Shown here piece by piece: positions 1-9,997 of a stretch of DNA of 64,000 nt. The stretch covers positions 55,139-119,138 of the forward strand of contig JAHBWC010000013.1 in the NCBI GenBank assembly GCA_019637225.1. The letters are read 5' to 3'. The notes beneath the pieces were generated by a model. It worked only from the letters and a program-made list of their open reading frames with translations. It did no database searches and had not been told where the DNA came from. The stretch's first letter is position 1, and each line of letters opens with the position of its first letter. The position numbers were made by a program, and so were the translations under genes. Origin of the DNA: Labilithrix sp. Its GTDB lineage: Bacteria > Myxococcota_A > Polyangia > Polyangiales > Polyangiaceae.

Positions 1-1
1 G

Positions 2-316
2 GACGTGAGCGACGGCGCGCAGGCGCTCGAGCTCTTGGCGATGGCGGCTGACGGCCTCGCGGCGTCGCCGGACGTCGTGGTGCTCGACGTCCGGATGCCG
101 GGCTACTCCGGCCTCGGCGTGCTGAACGTCATGCGTCGCTTCGCGAAGCGCCCGCCGACGTTGCTCCTCACGGCCGTCCCGGACCCCTCGATCGACGTGC
201 TCGCGCGGACGATGGGAGCGTTCGGCGTCCTCCACAAGCCGGTCGAGCTCGACGAGGTGCTCGACGCCGTCGAGGAGGCCGTGCTCTCGAAGGCTCGTCG
301 CTCGAGCCGCGTCTGA
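2..316 (+). CDS. Response-regulator receiver domain, C-terminal part (5' cut by window)
   Basis: The frame is open from the first bases, so the gene begins outside the window. The visible 104 residues match the second half of a CheY-like receiver domain: a hydrophobic strand ending in the phosphoacceptor region (VVVLDVRMPGYSG), the strand with the switch threonine (TLLLTAVPD) and the lysine loop (HKPVELDE). The protein ends about 20 residues after the fold, so no output domain follows on this side. It could be a stand-alone receiver or the tail of a larger regulator or hybrid kinase. The family is clear; the partner is unknown. Confidence 0.85.
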   Translation, partial: DVSDGAQALELLAMAADGLAASPDVVVLDVRMPGYSGLGVLNVMRRFAKRPPTLLLTAVPDPSIDVLARTMGAFGVLHKPVELDEVLDAVEEAVLSKARRSSRV

Positions 317-353
317 CGCGCGCCTCCACCCGCGCCGAGGCGGCGCGATCGGA

Positions 354-836
354 TCACGGCCACTTGTCGCGGTTCGGCGAGACGACGAGCGGCGGGCGCG
401 GGACGTCCGCGGCGCCTCGCTCGGCGCCGGTGCGAGCCCGGCGGAGGTGAGCGAGCGCGGCGAGGAGATCGCTGCGCGTCACGATGCCGAGCAGGCGCCC
501 CGCGTCGACGATCGGGAGGCAGCCGAGGCGCCGCTCGCGCAGGAGCACGACGGCGTCGGTGACGCTCATCTCGGGCGCACCGAGGACAGGGTTCGTCTTC
601 ATCAGGTCGCGAACCGTGCGGTTCTTTCGCGTGAGGCCGCCGTGGGGGCCGCCCAGGTCGCGCTCCGAGACGATGCCGAGGATCGCGTTGCCCTCGACGA
701 CGGGCGCGTGTCGCACGCCCTCGTCGCGCATCATCGCGAGCGCGTCGCTCGCGGGCTCGCTGGGCGAGAGCTTGAGCACCGGGGTCGTCATGATGTCCCC
801 AAGCTTCGCGGTCTTCCCTCGCTCGGTGGTCTTCAT
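354..836 (-). CDS. Tandem CBS-domain protein (160 aa)
   Basis: Two CBS motifs fill the protein, at about residues 12-62 (DIMTTPV...GIVSERDL) and 72-128 (DLMKTNPV...GIVTRSDLL). The paired domains form a Bateman module that usually binds adenosyl nucleotides and senses energy state. There is no enzymatic or channel domain and no signal peptide, so a soluble sensor or adaptor is likely. It resembles the other CBS genes at 9.5 and 21.4 kb. A near-consensus sigma-54 promoter ends 14 nt before its ATG, which supports this start and links it to the sigma-54 regulator at 4.9 kb. The ligand and target are unknown. Confidence 0.88.
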   Translation of the reverse strand: MKTTERGKTAKLGDIMTTPVLKLSPSEPASDALAMMRDEGVRHAPVVEGNAILGIVSERDLGGPHGGLTRKNRTVRDLMKTNPVLGAPEMSVTDAVVLLRERRLGCLPIVDAGRLLGIVTRSDLLAALAHLRRARTGAERGAADVPRPPLVVSPNRDKWP

Positions 837-848
837 GCTGCGCTCGGC

Positions 849-864
849 TGCAATCCGCGAGCCC
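849..864 (-). promoter_or_regulatory. Sigma-54 promoter of the CBS gene at 354-836
   Basis: On the minus strand the site reads GGGCTCG-CGGA-TTGCA, against the consensus TGGCACG-N4-TTGCW. The invariant GG and GC are spaced by ten bases. The -12 C (850) lies 14 nt before the ATG, the same spacing as at several other sites in this window. Confidence 0.6.
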
Positions 865-935
865 GTACCCCGCGAGCCCGAGCTTCTCGGACGCCGCAGC
901 GCCGCCTCCGAGGTGCCTTCGCGCGCCGCGGCAGC

Positions 936-1583
936 TCAGAAGAACCCTGCCTTCACGAACACGCCCGCCGCCGGTCCGGAGAGGGCCGACGCCGTGAGCC
1001 CGTCGAGCTCGAACGCCGAGACGAAGCGATAGGACCCTTGCGCGCCGAAGCGAAGCGCGCGCACGGCCGGCGGCGCCAGCTCGAGCTCGATCTTCGGCTC
1101 GAGGACGAAGATGGTCTCGCTGCTCGATGCGCCGCCCTTCGCGGCGCTCACGCCGCCCGCGCCGAACATGAGGGACGGCACGACGTGCACTCGCTCGTCC
1201 TTGAAGAGCACGGTGCCGATCTGCGCGAGGCCGTAGCCGAGACGGACGTGTCCTCCGCCGGCCGGGGTCCGAAGGGCTTCGGGCTCGACCGAGGTCGCCA
1301 GGGCCTGAGCGCTCAGGCCGAACACGTAGTCGCCCGCGACGAGCCCGACCTGCGGTCCGACCAGGACGCCCGCGCTCCCGCCGATCGACGTGACGCTGGA
1401 GGCAACTCCACCGTAGAGGCCACGGAATCGCTCGTCGGTCGTCGGCTCCCGCTCGGCGGCCAGCGACGACGCGGGCATGGCAGCCGCAAAGAGGGCGATG
1501 GCGACCGGCGCGAGGAGCCTCTCGAGAGAGCGGGGCACGAGAGCGCTGGGATGCATCGCTCGAGCCAGCGCGGCCCGACGCAT
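936..1583 (-). CDS. Exported outer-membrane-type protein of unknown function (215 aa)
   Basis: The N-terminus has a long basic then hydrophobic signal sequence ending near AAMPASSLAAE (about residues 28-44). The mature part is rich in glycine and in alternating polar/hydrophobic segments (VGLVAGDYVFGLSAQAL, IELELAPPAVRALRFGAQGSYRFVSAFEL) typical of a small outer-membrane beta-barrel. I recognise no named family. It is transcribed away from the TreT-like gene; the two starts are 75 bp apart. The last strand ends in phenylalanine (FVKAGFF), a common C-terminal signal for barrel insertion. A periplasmic protein is an alternative. Confidence 0.65.
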   Translation of the reverse strand: MRRAALARAMHPSALVPRSLERLLAPVAIALFAAAMPASSLAAEREPTTDERFRGLYGGVASSVTSIGGSAGVLVGPQVGLVAGDYVFGLSAQALATSVEPEALRTPAGGGHVRLGYGLAQIGTVLFKDERVHVVPSLMFGAGGVSAAKGGASSSETIFVLEPKIELELAPPAVRALRFGAQGSYRFVSAFELDGLTASALSGPAAGVFVKAGFF

Positions 1584-1630
1584 CTTCTGCAGCGCAGCTG
1601 AGCTGCCCGCGAGCCCGTCGGCGCCGGCGA

Positions 1631-1646
1631 GGGCATGACGCTCGCA
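1631..1646 (+). promoter_or_regulatory. Sigma-54 promoter before the TreT-like gene
   Basis: The sequence reads GGGCATG-ACGC-TCGCA. GG and GC are correctly spaced and five of the seven -24 bases fit exactly, with T for C at the pyrimidine position. The -12 C (1645) is 13 nt from the GTG start at 1658. Confidence 0.5.
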
Positions 1647-1657
1647 GCGAGGGCTGC

Positions 1658-3082
1658 GTGTTCCAGGTCGAGGTGCCCGCCCGCGCGCTCAGCCCGTTCG
1701 TCGACCTCGTCGGCGCCGAGCGCGTCGAGGCGGTGGCGCGAGAGGCCGACGCAACGCGCGCGGCGGTCGGCCCGCACACCGTCTGGAACGTCAACTCCAC
1801 CGCGGCGGGAGGCGGCGTCGCGGAGATCATCCGCTCGCTCCTGAGGTATTCGCGCGGGCTCGGGGTCGAGGTTCGATGGCTGGTCATCGAGGGGCCGCCG
1901 GAGTTCTTCGCGATCACGAAGCGTCTCCACAACGCGCTCCACGACAACGCAGGCGACGGCTCGCCGCTCGGACCCGAGCAGGCGGCGCTCTACGAACGCG
2001 TGCTCGCCGACAACTTCGCCGAGATCGAACGTCTCGTCCGGCCGGGTGACGCCGTCATCTGCCACGATCCGCAGACGGCCGGCTTGATCCCGCACCTTCG
2101 CCGGCTCGGCGAGCGCGTCGTCTGGCGTTGTCACATCGGACACGAGGGGCCGGGGATCGAAGCGGACAAGGGCTGGGCGTTCCTCCGGCAGTACCTCGCG
2201 GACGTTCCGATCGCCGTCTTCACGCGCTCGGCGTTCGTCCCGAGCTGGTTCCCGCGCGCCCACGCGGTCACGCTCCCGCCGAACATCGATCCCTTCTCCG
2301 TGAAAAACCAGTGGATGCCCGAGCTGTCGACCCGGGCGGTCCTCGCGGCGGTCGGTCTCGTCGAGGCCGGCGGCGACGCCTGCTGCTCCGTCTACGTTCG
2401 CGAGGACGGCGCGACGGAGGAGGTCGTGCGCCGCGCCGAGGTCATTCGCCTGGGAGGCCCGCCACCCTGGAGCGCACCGCTCGTCGTGCAGATCTCGCGT
2501 TGGGACCGAATGAAGGACCACGCCGGCGTGCTCGCGGGGTTCGCGCGGCTGCTCGAGCAGCCTCCGGATTTCGGCGTCGAGCTCGTCCTCGCCGGGCCGT
2601 CGCACGGGGGCGTCGCCGACGATCCCGAGGGCCCGGAGGTGCTCTGCGAGGTCGAGCGGGCGTGGCGGGCGCTGCCCGAGCGGGTGCGCCGCCGCGTCCA
2701 CATCGCACAGCTTCCGATGACCGATCCCGACGAGAACGCGGCGATCGTGAACGCGCTCCAGCGGCACGCTGCCGTGATCGTCCAGAAGAGCCTCCGCGAA
2801 GGCTTCGGCCTCACCGTCACGGAGGCGATGTGGAAGCGGCGGCCCATCGTCGCGAGCGCGGTCGGAGGGATACAGGACCAGATCCGTGACGGCGTCGAGG
2901 GCCTCCTCGTCCGCGATCCGACGGATCCCGGCGAGACGGCCGACGCGATCCGGCGGATCCTCGCGTCGCCCGACGTCGGCGCTCGCATGGGGGACGCCGC
3001 CTACGAGCGTGTCCGCGAGCGGTACCTCAGCATCTCGGCGCTCGAGCGATGGGGGGCCCTCGTGCAGCTGCTCTACGCGTGA
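1658..3082 (+). CDS. treT: GT4-family glycosyltransferase, trehalose synthase (TreT)-like
   Basis: This 474-residue GT-B fold enzyme resembles the trehalose glycosyltransferring synthases, which join NDP-glucose and glucose to trehalose. N-terminal hallmarks are VWNVNSTAAGGGVAEI (about residues 46-61), the acceptor-domain HDPQTAGLIP and the HIGHEGPG segment. The nucleotide-sugar domain starts near residue 278 (QISRWDRMKDH) and carries the family E-x7-E motif (EGFGLTVTE). The GTG start is chosen because it lies 13 nt after a sigma-54-like promoter and no better in-frame start is near. Trehalose production would fit a stress regulon. Another sugar acceptor cannot be excluded. Confidence 0.82.
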   Translation: MFQVEVPARALSPFVDLVGAERVEAVAREADATRAAVGPHTVWNVNSTAAGGGVAEIIRSLLRYSRGLGVEVRWLVIEGPPEFFAITKRLHNALHDNAGDGSPLGPEQAALYERVLADNFAEIERLVRPGDAVICHDPQTAGLIPHLRRLGERVVWRCHIGHEGPGIEADKGWAFLRQYLADVPIAVFTRSAFVPSWFPRAHAVTLPPNIDPFSVKNQWMPELSTRAVLAAVGLVEAGGDACCSVYVREDGATEEVVRRAEVIRLGGPPPWSAPLVVQISRWDRMKDHAGVLAGFARLLEQPPDFGVELVLAGPSHGGVADDPEGPEVLCEVERAWRALPERVRRRVHIAQLPMTDPDENAAIVNALQRHAAVIVQKSLREGFGLTVTEAMWKRRPIVASAVGGIQDQIRDGVEGLLVRDPTDPGETADAIRRILASPDVGARMGDAAYERVRERYLSISALERWGALVQLLYA

Positions 3083-3230
3083 CGCGGGGGCGCGGGCTCC
3101 TCGTTCGACGGCGCACGCGCTGCGTCGCCGCGCAATCGGTGCGCGTCCTGGCTCCGGCACGCGTCCCGCGATCGCCCGCGGCCTCGCGGAGACCAGCGCG
3201 CGAGCTTGGCAGCGGGTGAGCGCCGGCGCG

Positions 3231-3246
3231 TGGCACGGTGGCTGCA
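3231..3246 (+). promoter_or_regulatory. Sigma-54 promoter of the kinase/regulator operon
   Basis: TGGCACG-GTGG-CTGCA matches the -24/-12 consensus at all seven -24 positions and four of five -12 positions. Transcription should start near 3257, so translation must begin at 3271 or 3295 and not upstream. It sits directly before an operon encoding a sigma-54 activator, which suggests autoregulation or control by a related activator. Confidence 0.8.
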
Positions 3247-3294
3247 CTCCGCCGTCGGGGCGCCGAGCGGATGCTGTTGGACTATGCTCGCGGC

Positions 3295-4865
3295 ATGGAA
3301 ACGCGCGTCGAGGAGCTGAAGCGCTACGTCCGCTTCACCGAGGACGACGCCAGGCTCCTCGCGGCGTTCGCCGAGCACGCCGCGCCTCATTTCCGGCGGA
3401 TCGCCCAGGAGTTCTACGAGCGCATTCGCGAGCACGAAGAGGCGCACGCCGTCTTCACCGGCGAAGAGCAGATCCGCCGCCTGCAGGACTCGATGGTGCG
3501 CTGGCTCGAGCGTGTCTTCGGCGGCGTCTACGACGAGGACTACTTCCGGAAGACGGAGCAGATCGGCCGCGTGCACGTGAAGGTCGGGCTGCCGCAGCGG
3601 TACATGCTGACCGCCATGGCGGTGATCCGCTCGTCGCTCACGACGGTGATCGACGAGCACGCCGCGGACGCGGTCCCCGTCGGTGACGCTCTCTCGCGCC
3701 TCCTCGACATCGAGCTCGCGGTGATGCTCGAGAGCTACCGCGTCGACCTGATGTCGCGGGTCGAGCGGGCGGCGCGGAGGGAGACGATTTCGCTCCGGCG
3801 CCACGACAAGACCGCGGAGCAGTACATCCAGGCCGTGGAGCGCGCGCCCTTGCTCGTCATCGGCCTCGACGTGTCGGGGGGCGTCGTGCTCTTCAACCGG
3901 GAGGCCGAGCGCATGACGGGCTACGCGCGCGACGAGGTGCTCGGGCGTTCGTTCGTCGAGCTCCTCGTGCCCGCGTCCGTCCGTGGCACCGACGGCGCGA
4001 AGCTCGCTTCGGCGACGGCCGAGATGACGGCGGAGCTCCCGCTCGTCACGCGGGCCGGCAAGGTCCGCGACGTCCGGTGGCAGGTGGCGCCCGCGGCGGG
4101 GCGCGAGGAGGGCGACGTCGCGCGCTTTCTGATCGGCGGCGACGTGACCGAGGAGCGGATCGCGCGCGAGCGCCAGCAGCAGGTCAAGCGCCTCGCCGCG
4201 GTCGGCACGCTGGCGGCCGGTCTGGCGCACGAGATCCGCAACCCGTTGAACGGAGCGCGCCTCCACGTGTCGTTCCTCGAGCGCGCGCTCGCTCGCGAGG
4301 GAGGCTCGACCGAGGCGCTCGAGGCCGTGCACGTCGTCGGCGACGAGATCCAGCGCCTCGCGCGCCTCGTCACCGAGTTCCTCGACTTCGCGCGCCCCCA
4401 CCGCCTGATCTACGGGACGGTCGACGCGCGAGCGCTCTCGGAGCGCGCGATCCAGCTCGTCAACGCCGCGGCGCGAGCGGGCCACGTGACCCTGTGCACC
4501 GACTTTCCCGCGCGTCCCCTCACGTTCGACGGCGACGCGCAGCGGATCGAGCAGGTGCTCCTGAACGTGCTGCAGAACGCCGTCGAGGCCCTCGTGCCGA
4601 AGGGCGGCGGGACCGTCACCGTGCGCGCGCGCCGTGAGCCGCGTCACGTCTGGATCGAGATCGAGGACGACGGTCCGGGGATCCCCCCGGGAGAGCCGTC
4701 GATCTTCGACGCGTTCTACTCGACGAAGCCCACCGGCACGGGGCTCGGTCTCGCGATCGTCCATCGAATCGTGACCGATCACGGCGGAAACATCGACGTC
4801 GACAGCCAACCCGGTCGGACCCGGTTCCGGGTCACGCTGCCGCTGGAGAGACGAGAGGCAGAGGA

Positions 4866-4869
<4 letters not shown>
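3295..4869 (+). CDS. Globin-coupled PAS sensor histidine kinase
   Basis: The 524-residue protein has no membrane segment. Residues 1-160 look like a globin-coupled-sensor domain, with the proximal-histidine segment [14 protein letters not shown] (His94 by this start), so it should bind haem and sense O2 or another gas. A PAS domain follows (about 178-300; [21 protein letters not shown]). Then comes HisKA with the phosphoacceptor LAHEIRNPL (His312) and HATPase_c with N (LQNAVEAL), G1 (DDGPGIPPG) and G2 ([12 protein letters not shown]) boxes. The ATG at 3295 lies downstream of the sigma-54 promoter; the in-frame ATG at 3271 is an alternative. The stop overlaps the next ATG as ATGA, so kinase and regulator are translationally coupled. 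The haem ligand is inferred. Confidence 0.88.
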
Positions 4870-6233
<1,364 letters not shown>

Positions 6234-6270
6234 CTCGCAGCGTTTGCGCGCGGGCAACGCTTCCCGCACG

Positions 6271-6288
6271 CGGAGGCGCGAGCCTCCG
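6271..6288 (+). terminator. Stem-loop after the two-component operon
   Basis: CGGAGGC-GCGA-GCCTCCG forms a perfect 7-bp stem with a GCGA tetraloop, 38 nt after the regulator stop. No T tract follows, so it may be a weak terminator or processing site. It directly abuts the next sigma-54 promoter. Confidence 0.55.
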
Positions 6289-6289
6289 C

Positions 6290-6305
6290 TGGCACGCGCG
6301 ATGCT
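6290..6305 (+). promoter_or_regulatory. Sigma-54 promoter of the APH/AAA gene
   Basis: TGGCACG-CGCG-ATGCT has a perfect -24 element and four of five -12 bases. The -12 C (6304) is 14 nt before the ATG at 6318, so the transcript would have almost no leader. Confidence 0.75.
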
Positions 6306-6317
6306 CGTCTCTGCCGG

Positions 6318-7961
6318 ATGGCCGCCGCGTCGACGCACGAAGAAGTCTGGACGGTCCGCCGTCGATTGGTGGATGACCTCCTGGCGGAGCTCCGCGATCG
6401 CGCGGCGCGCTCCCGCGATCCCCGCGAAGTGAAGCTGATCGAGACCCACATCTCGTGGGTGCTGCTCGGCCCCGAGGTCTACAAGATCAAAAAACCGGTC
6501 ACGCTCCCGTTCCTCGACTTCGCGCCGTTCGAGGCGCGCGAGCGGGCGTGCCGGACCGAGGTGCGCATCAATCGAAGGCTCGCGCCCCGCACCTACCTCG
6601 GCGTCGTCCCGATCCGCCGGCGCGCCGACGGACGCTTCACGCTCCAGACCGGCGGTGGATCCATCGTCGAATGGGCGGTTCAGATGACGCGTCTCGACGA
6701 GGAGCGCCGGGCGGACACGCTCCTCGCTCGCGGCGCGCTGCGCCGGGAGCACGTCGATGCGCTCGCGCTGACGATCGCCGCCTTCCACGCCGACGCGGCG
6801 AGCGGCCCGCGCGTGGCGCGCGGCGGGACGCCGGAGCTCGTCGAGCGCAACGTGCGCGACAACTTCGACGCGCTGCGGGAGTCCGGCGCCGGCTTCGTCT
6901 CCGAGGCGGCGATGACCGAGATCGAGCGCTGGCAGCTCTCGTTCGTCCGTCGCCACGGCGGCCTCTTCCACGAGCGCATGCTCACGGGCGCCGTCCGCGA
7001 CGGACACGGCGATCTGCGGCTCGAGCACGTCTTTCTGCACGCGACCGACACCGACTTCGAGGTGATCGACGGGATCGAGTTCGACGATCGCTATCGCTTC
7101 GCCGACGTCTGCGCCGACCTGGCGTTCCTGGCGATGGACCTCGCTCGACTCGGCCGCGTCGATCTAGCCGAGCGCTTCGTCGCGATGTACGCGCGCGCCG
7201 CGAACGATTTCGACCTCTACCGCGTCCTCGACTTCTACGAGAGCTACCGCGCCTGCGTGCGCGCCAAGATCGCGGCGTCGACCGCGACGAGCCCCGGCGT
7301 GCCCGACGGCGTCGTCGCGACGGCGCGCGCGGAGGCGCGGCGATACCTCCTCCTCGCGCAGGCGGCGAGGCGGCGCGCGGTGCTCGAGCCGGCGCTCGTC
7401 GCGGTCGCCGGCGGGATCGCGTCGGGGAAGAGCACGCTCGCGGAGCGGCTCGGCGAGGAGCTCAGCGCCCCCGTCGTCGATGCCGACCGCACGCGAAAGT
7501 TCATGATCGGCCTCGCGCCGACCGCGCACGCCTCCGCTCGCGCGTGGGAAGGGGCCTACGACCGCACGTTCAGCGCGCGCGTCTACGCCGAGGTGCTCCG
7601 GCGCGCGGGGATGGTGCTCGCGTCCGGCAGGCCGGTGATCGTCGACGCCTCCTTCCGAAGCGCCGAGGCGCGCGCCGCGGCGCGGGCGCTCGCCGAGCAG
7701 CACGGCGTGCCCTTTCGGCTGGTCGAGTGTGTGGCGCCGATCGAGCTCTGTCGGGCCCGGCTCGAAGCTCGGCGGCGCTCGGGGGCGAGCGTGTCGGACG
7801 CCACGCCGGAGATCCTCGACGCCTTCGCCGCCGACTACGAGCCCATCGACGAGCTCGCTCCGAGCGAGCACGTGCGCGTCGACACGTCGGGCTCGATCCA
7901 CGAGTCGCTCGCGCAGGCGAGGCGCGCGATCGAGACCTGGCCGCAGGGGCTCGTCGGGTAG
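6318..7961 (+). CDS. Fusion of aminoglycoside-phosphotransferase-like kinase and AAA_33 P-loop kinase
   Basis: The 547-residue protein combines two phosphotransferase folds. The N-terminal half looks like the APH/choline-kinase-like family: YKIKKPVTLPFLDF near residue 55, the catalytic loop DGHGDLRLEH near 230 and a metal loop FEVIDGIEFDD. The C-terminal third starts with Walker A GGIASGKST near residue 366 and resembles zeta-toxin/AAA_33 P-loop kinases. This two-domain arrangement is widespread but the substrate is not known to me; antibiotic resistance should not be inferred. The start is supported by the sigma-54 site 14 nt upstream. The ADH gene follows 46 bp later. Confidence 0.82.
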   Translation: MAAASTHEEVWTVRRRLVDDLLAELRDRAARSRDPREVKLIETHISWVLLGPEVYKIKKPVTLPFLDFAPFEARERACRTEVRINRRLAPRTYLGVVPIRRRADGRFTLQTGGGSIVEWAVQMTRLDEERRADTLLARGALRREHVDALALTIAAFHADAASGPRVARGGTPELVERNVRDNFDALRESGAGFVSEAAMTEIERWQLSFVRRHGGLFHERMLTGAVRDGHGDLRLEHVFLHATDTDFEVIDGIEFDDRYRFADVCADLAFLAMDLARLGRVDLAERFVAMYARAANDFDLYRVLDFYESYRACVRAKIAASTATSPGVPDGVVATARAEARRYLLLAQAARRRAVLEPALVAVAGGIASGKSTLAERLGEELSAPVVDADRTRKFMIGLAPTAHASARAWEGAYDRTFSARVYAEVLRRAGMVLASGRPVIVDASFRSAEARAAARALAEQHGVPFRLVECVAPIELCRARLEARRRSGASVSDATPEILDAFAADYEPIDELAPSEHVRVDTSGSIHESLAQARRAIETWPQGLVG

Positions 7962-7978
7962 GGCGCTCGGCCGGGGCT

Positions 7979-7994
7979 CGGAACGACGCGTGCA
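7979..7994 (+). promoter_or_regulatory. Possible sigma-54 promoter of the alcohol dehydrogenase gene
   Basis: CGGAACG-ACGC-GTGCA keeps GG and GC with correct spacing but has three mismatches. The -12 C (7993) is 15 nt from the ATG at 8008, like the stronger sites. Confidence 0.4.
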
Positions 7995-8007
7995 GCGAGC
8001 ATCGACC

Positions 8008-9003
8008 ATGAAGCGCATGGTCTTGCGTGCGCCGAAGCGCGTCGAAGAGGCGCCGCTGTGCCTGGAAGAGGCGCCCGATCCGCTGCCCGGCGAGGACGAG
8101 ATCGCGATCGCCGTCCGCGCATGCGCCGTGTGTCGAACGGACCTCCAGCTCACCTCCGGCGATCTCCCGGCCCGGCGGCTGCCCATCGTTCCCGGACATC
8201 AGATCGTCGGCGATGTCGCCGCCGTGGGCGCGCGCGTCTCGAGGTGGGCGGTGGGGGACCGCGTCGCGGCGGGCTGGCTGAGCTCGGCGTGCGGAGCTTG
8301 CTCGCAGTGTGTCGTGGGGAGAGAGAACCTCTGCGTGCACGCGCGCTTCACCGGCTGGGATGTCGACGGCGGCTACGCCACGCGGGCGATCGTCAAGGCG
8401 GCGTTCGCGTTCGCCGCGCCGACCGGGTTCGGCGCGATCGAAGCGGCGCCGCTCTTGTGCGGCGGCGTCATCGGTTATCGAGCGCTGGCGCGTGCGGGCG
8501 TGCGACCGGGAATGCGCGTCGGGCTCTACGGCTTCGGCGCGTCGGCCCTGCTCGCGATGCAGGTCGCGCTCGCTTGGGGCTGCCGCGTGTTCGTCGCCAC
8601 GCGCTCGACCTCCGAGCAGGCGCGCGCGCGATCGATGGGCGCCGTCTGGGCCGGCGGCTACGACGACGCGCCGCCGGAGCCGCTCGACGCCGTCGTGACC
8701 TTCGCGCCGGTCGGCGAGGTCGCGATCGCTGCGCTCCGCGCGACCGATCGCGGCGGGACCGTCGCGATCAACGCGATCCACCTCGATCGCGTCCCTCCGT
8801 TCTCGTACGACCTGCTCTGGTGGGAGCGAAGTCTGGTCAGCGTTTCGAATTACACGCGAACCGACGCGGCCGAGCTCCTGGAGCTCGCCGCGCGGCTCCC
8901 GCTCCAGACGCGCTTCGAGCAACACCCGCTCGAGGCCGCGAACGAGGCGCTCGTCCGGCTGCGCGACGGCAAGGTCGACGGCTCCGCGGTCCTCGTCATG
9001 TGA
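8008..9003 (+). CDS. Zinc-dependent alcohol dehydrogenase (MDR family)
   Basis: This 331-residue protein has the MDR layout. The catalytic zinc site is given by ACAVCRTD and PGHQIVGDV. Four structural-zinc cysteines lie in CGACSQCVVGRENLC, and the nucleotide-binding turn is GLYGFGASA. It should oxidise alcohols or reduce aldehydes with NAD(P). The ATG MKRMVLRAP is chosen because family similarity begins there and a sigma-54-like site lies 15 nt upstream. Neighbours are stress proteins, so a role in fermentative or low-oxygen metabolism is plausible but not shown. Substrate specificity cannot be read from the sequence. Confidence 0.88.
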   Translation: MKRMVLRAPKRVEEAPLCLEEAPDPLPGEDEIAIAVRACAVCRTDLQLTSGDLPARRLPIVPGHQIVGDVAAVGARVSRWAVGDRVAAGWLSSACGACSQCVVGRENLCVHARFTGWDVDGGYATRAIVKAAFAFAAPTGFGAIEAAPLLCGGVIGYRALARAGVRPGMRVGLYGFGASALLAMQVALAWGCRVFVATRSTSEQARARSMGAVWAGGYDDAPPEPLDAVVTFAPVGEVAIAALRATDRGGTVAINAIHLDRVPPFSYDLLWWERSLVSVSNYTRTDAAELLELAARLPLQTRFEQHPLEAANEALVRLRDGKVDGSAVLVM

Positions 9004-9062
9004 CCGACCGCGCAGGACGTGCGGCGACGCGCAATCCGTGCGTATCGGCTAGGCCTCGCCGT

Positions 9063-9485
9063 TCAACGCACGACGAGGACCGAGCGGTCCGCGTGGTTGA
9101 CGACCTTCGCCGCCGTCGTGCCGAGGAGGCGGTCGATGCCGCCGTAGCCGTGCGAGCCGATGACGATCAGATCGACGCCGAGCGCCGTCGCCTCGGCGCA
9201 GATCGCGTTCCACGGCGTGCCGACCCGCACCTCGAGCCCACCCTGGAGCTCCGGCGGGACATCCTCGCGGAAGCGCGCGAGCCCCTCCTTCGCGGCGTCG
9301 ACGAGCTTGTCGACCAGCGCGTTGGGGCTCACGCCGATGACGTCTTCGCGAGCCAGCTCGGGCGGAAGGCCGACGCTGCGAAAGAGGATGAGGCGCGAGC
9401 CCGTGCGCCGTGCGAGGTCGACCGCCGTGGCGAGGACCTTCGGGGCTCGCGGGGACGCGTCGAGGCAAGTCAGGATCGTCTTCAT
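9063..9485 (-). CDS. Universal stress protein (UspA family, 140 aa)
   Basis: This is a single Usp domain. It opens with MKTILTCLDASPRA, and the nucleotide-binding loop GSHGYGG...LGTTAAKVV lies near the C-terminus, followed by the terminal strand SVLVVR. The GSHG pattern suggests an ATP-binding type. The start is set by a GGAGGAG ribosome-binding site a few bases upstream on the minus strand. It is the second gene of a CBS-Usp unit, 43 nt after the CBS gene, and should be transcribed from the sigma-54 site at 9982-9997. Its biochemical role is unknown. Confidence 0.9.
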   Translation of the reverse strand: MKTILTCLDASPRAPKVLATAVDLARRTGSRLILFRSVGLPPELAREDVIGVSPNALVDKLVDAAKEGLARFREDVPPELQGGLEVRVGTPWNAICAEATALGVDLIVIGSHGYGGIDRLLGTTAAKVVNHADRSVLVVR

Positions 9486-9528
9486 CGGCGTCGTCTCCTC
9501 CCGCGGCGGTCCGAGTCGGTGCGGCGGC

Positions 9529-9969
9529 TCAAGCGAGGGCCTCGGCCAGGTGACGGAGCGCGTCCGTCGCCGTGAAGATGCCGAGGAGGTGACCGTCCTC
9601 CATGACGACGGCGCAGCCGTAGCGTCGAACGGCCATGATTCGCGCGACGTCACGGAGCGCGTCGTCCGGGTGCGCCGTGTAGACGTCCGGGGTCATCGCG
9701 TCCGACACGGCGTCGAGGTCGATGTCGACCCCTGCGATCGTCTCGAGGAAGAACAGGTCACGCTCCGAGAGGACCCCGACGAGCCTGCCGCCCCGGAGGA
9801 CGGGGAGGTGCCGGAGTCGATGCTCGCGCATCACCTTGTGAGCGCGCGCGAGCTTCTGGTCGCTGCCGATGGTGTGAGGCGACGGGGTCATCACCTGGCG
9901 GATCTTGGTCGTCCTCGAGACGTGCTCCCGGTCGGTCGGAGTCGACGGGTCTCTGCTCGGTCGCATCAT
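9529..9969 (-). CDS. Tandem CBS-domain protein (146 aa)
   Basis: Two CBS motifs (TKIRQVMTPSPHTI...GVLSERDLF and VSDAMTPDVYTAH...GIFTATDAL) span residues 20-140. It is a soluble Bateman-type nucleotide sensor. The first of two adjacent ATGs (9969) is chosen because the -12 GC of a sigma-54 promoter lies 14 nt upstream. It is followed by a Usp gene on the same strand and faces another Usp gene across a 174-bp region with divergent sigma-54 promoters. The insert between the domains (FFLETIAGVDIDLDAV) is somewhat long. Confidence 0.88.
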   Translation of the reverse strand: MMRPSRDPSTPTDREHVSRTTKIRQVMTPSPHTIGSDQKLARAHKVMREHRLRHLPVLRGGRLVGVLSERDLFFLETIAGVDIDLDAVSDAMTPDVYTAHPDDALRDVARIMAVRRYGCAVVMEDGHLLGIFTATDALRHLAEALA

Positions 9970-9981
9970 GACGACGGCAAG

Positions 9982-9997
9982 TGCAAGACAGCGGCCA
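9982..9997 (-). promoter_or_regulatory. Sigma-54 promoter of the CBS-Usp unit
   Basis: The minus strand reads TGGCCGC-TGTC-TTGCA, with a perfect -12 element and TGGC at -24. The -12 C is 14 nt from the ATG at 9969. Confidence 0.7.

Noticed and set aside
1584..1657. Minus-strand GGGCAGC-TCAG-CTGCG as a sigma-54 site for the 215-aa exported protein
   Set aside because: It has GG and GC at the right spacing, but the -12 C lies only about 11 nt from the ATG, and GG-N10-GC is frequent by chance here.
103..1947. Long open frame on the minus strand across several genes
   Set aside because: It is rich in Arg, Pro and Ala, lacks any domain and runs against clear CBS, barrel and glycosyltransferase frames. 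It is open only because stop codons are rare at this GC content.
1313..3247. Antisense frame of over 600 codons opposite the TreT-like gene
   Set aside because: Its composition is that of a reverse-frame shadow and no motif is visible. The same applies to long antisense frames at 3.1-7.0, 12.5-16.8 and 31.9-34.6 kb.
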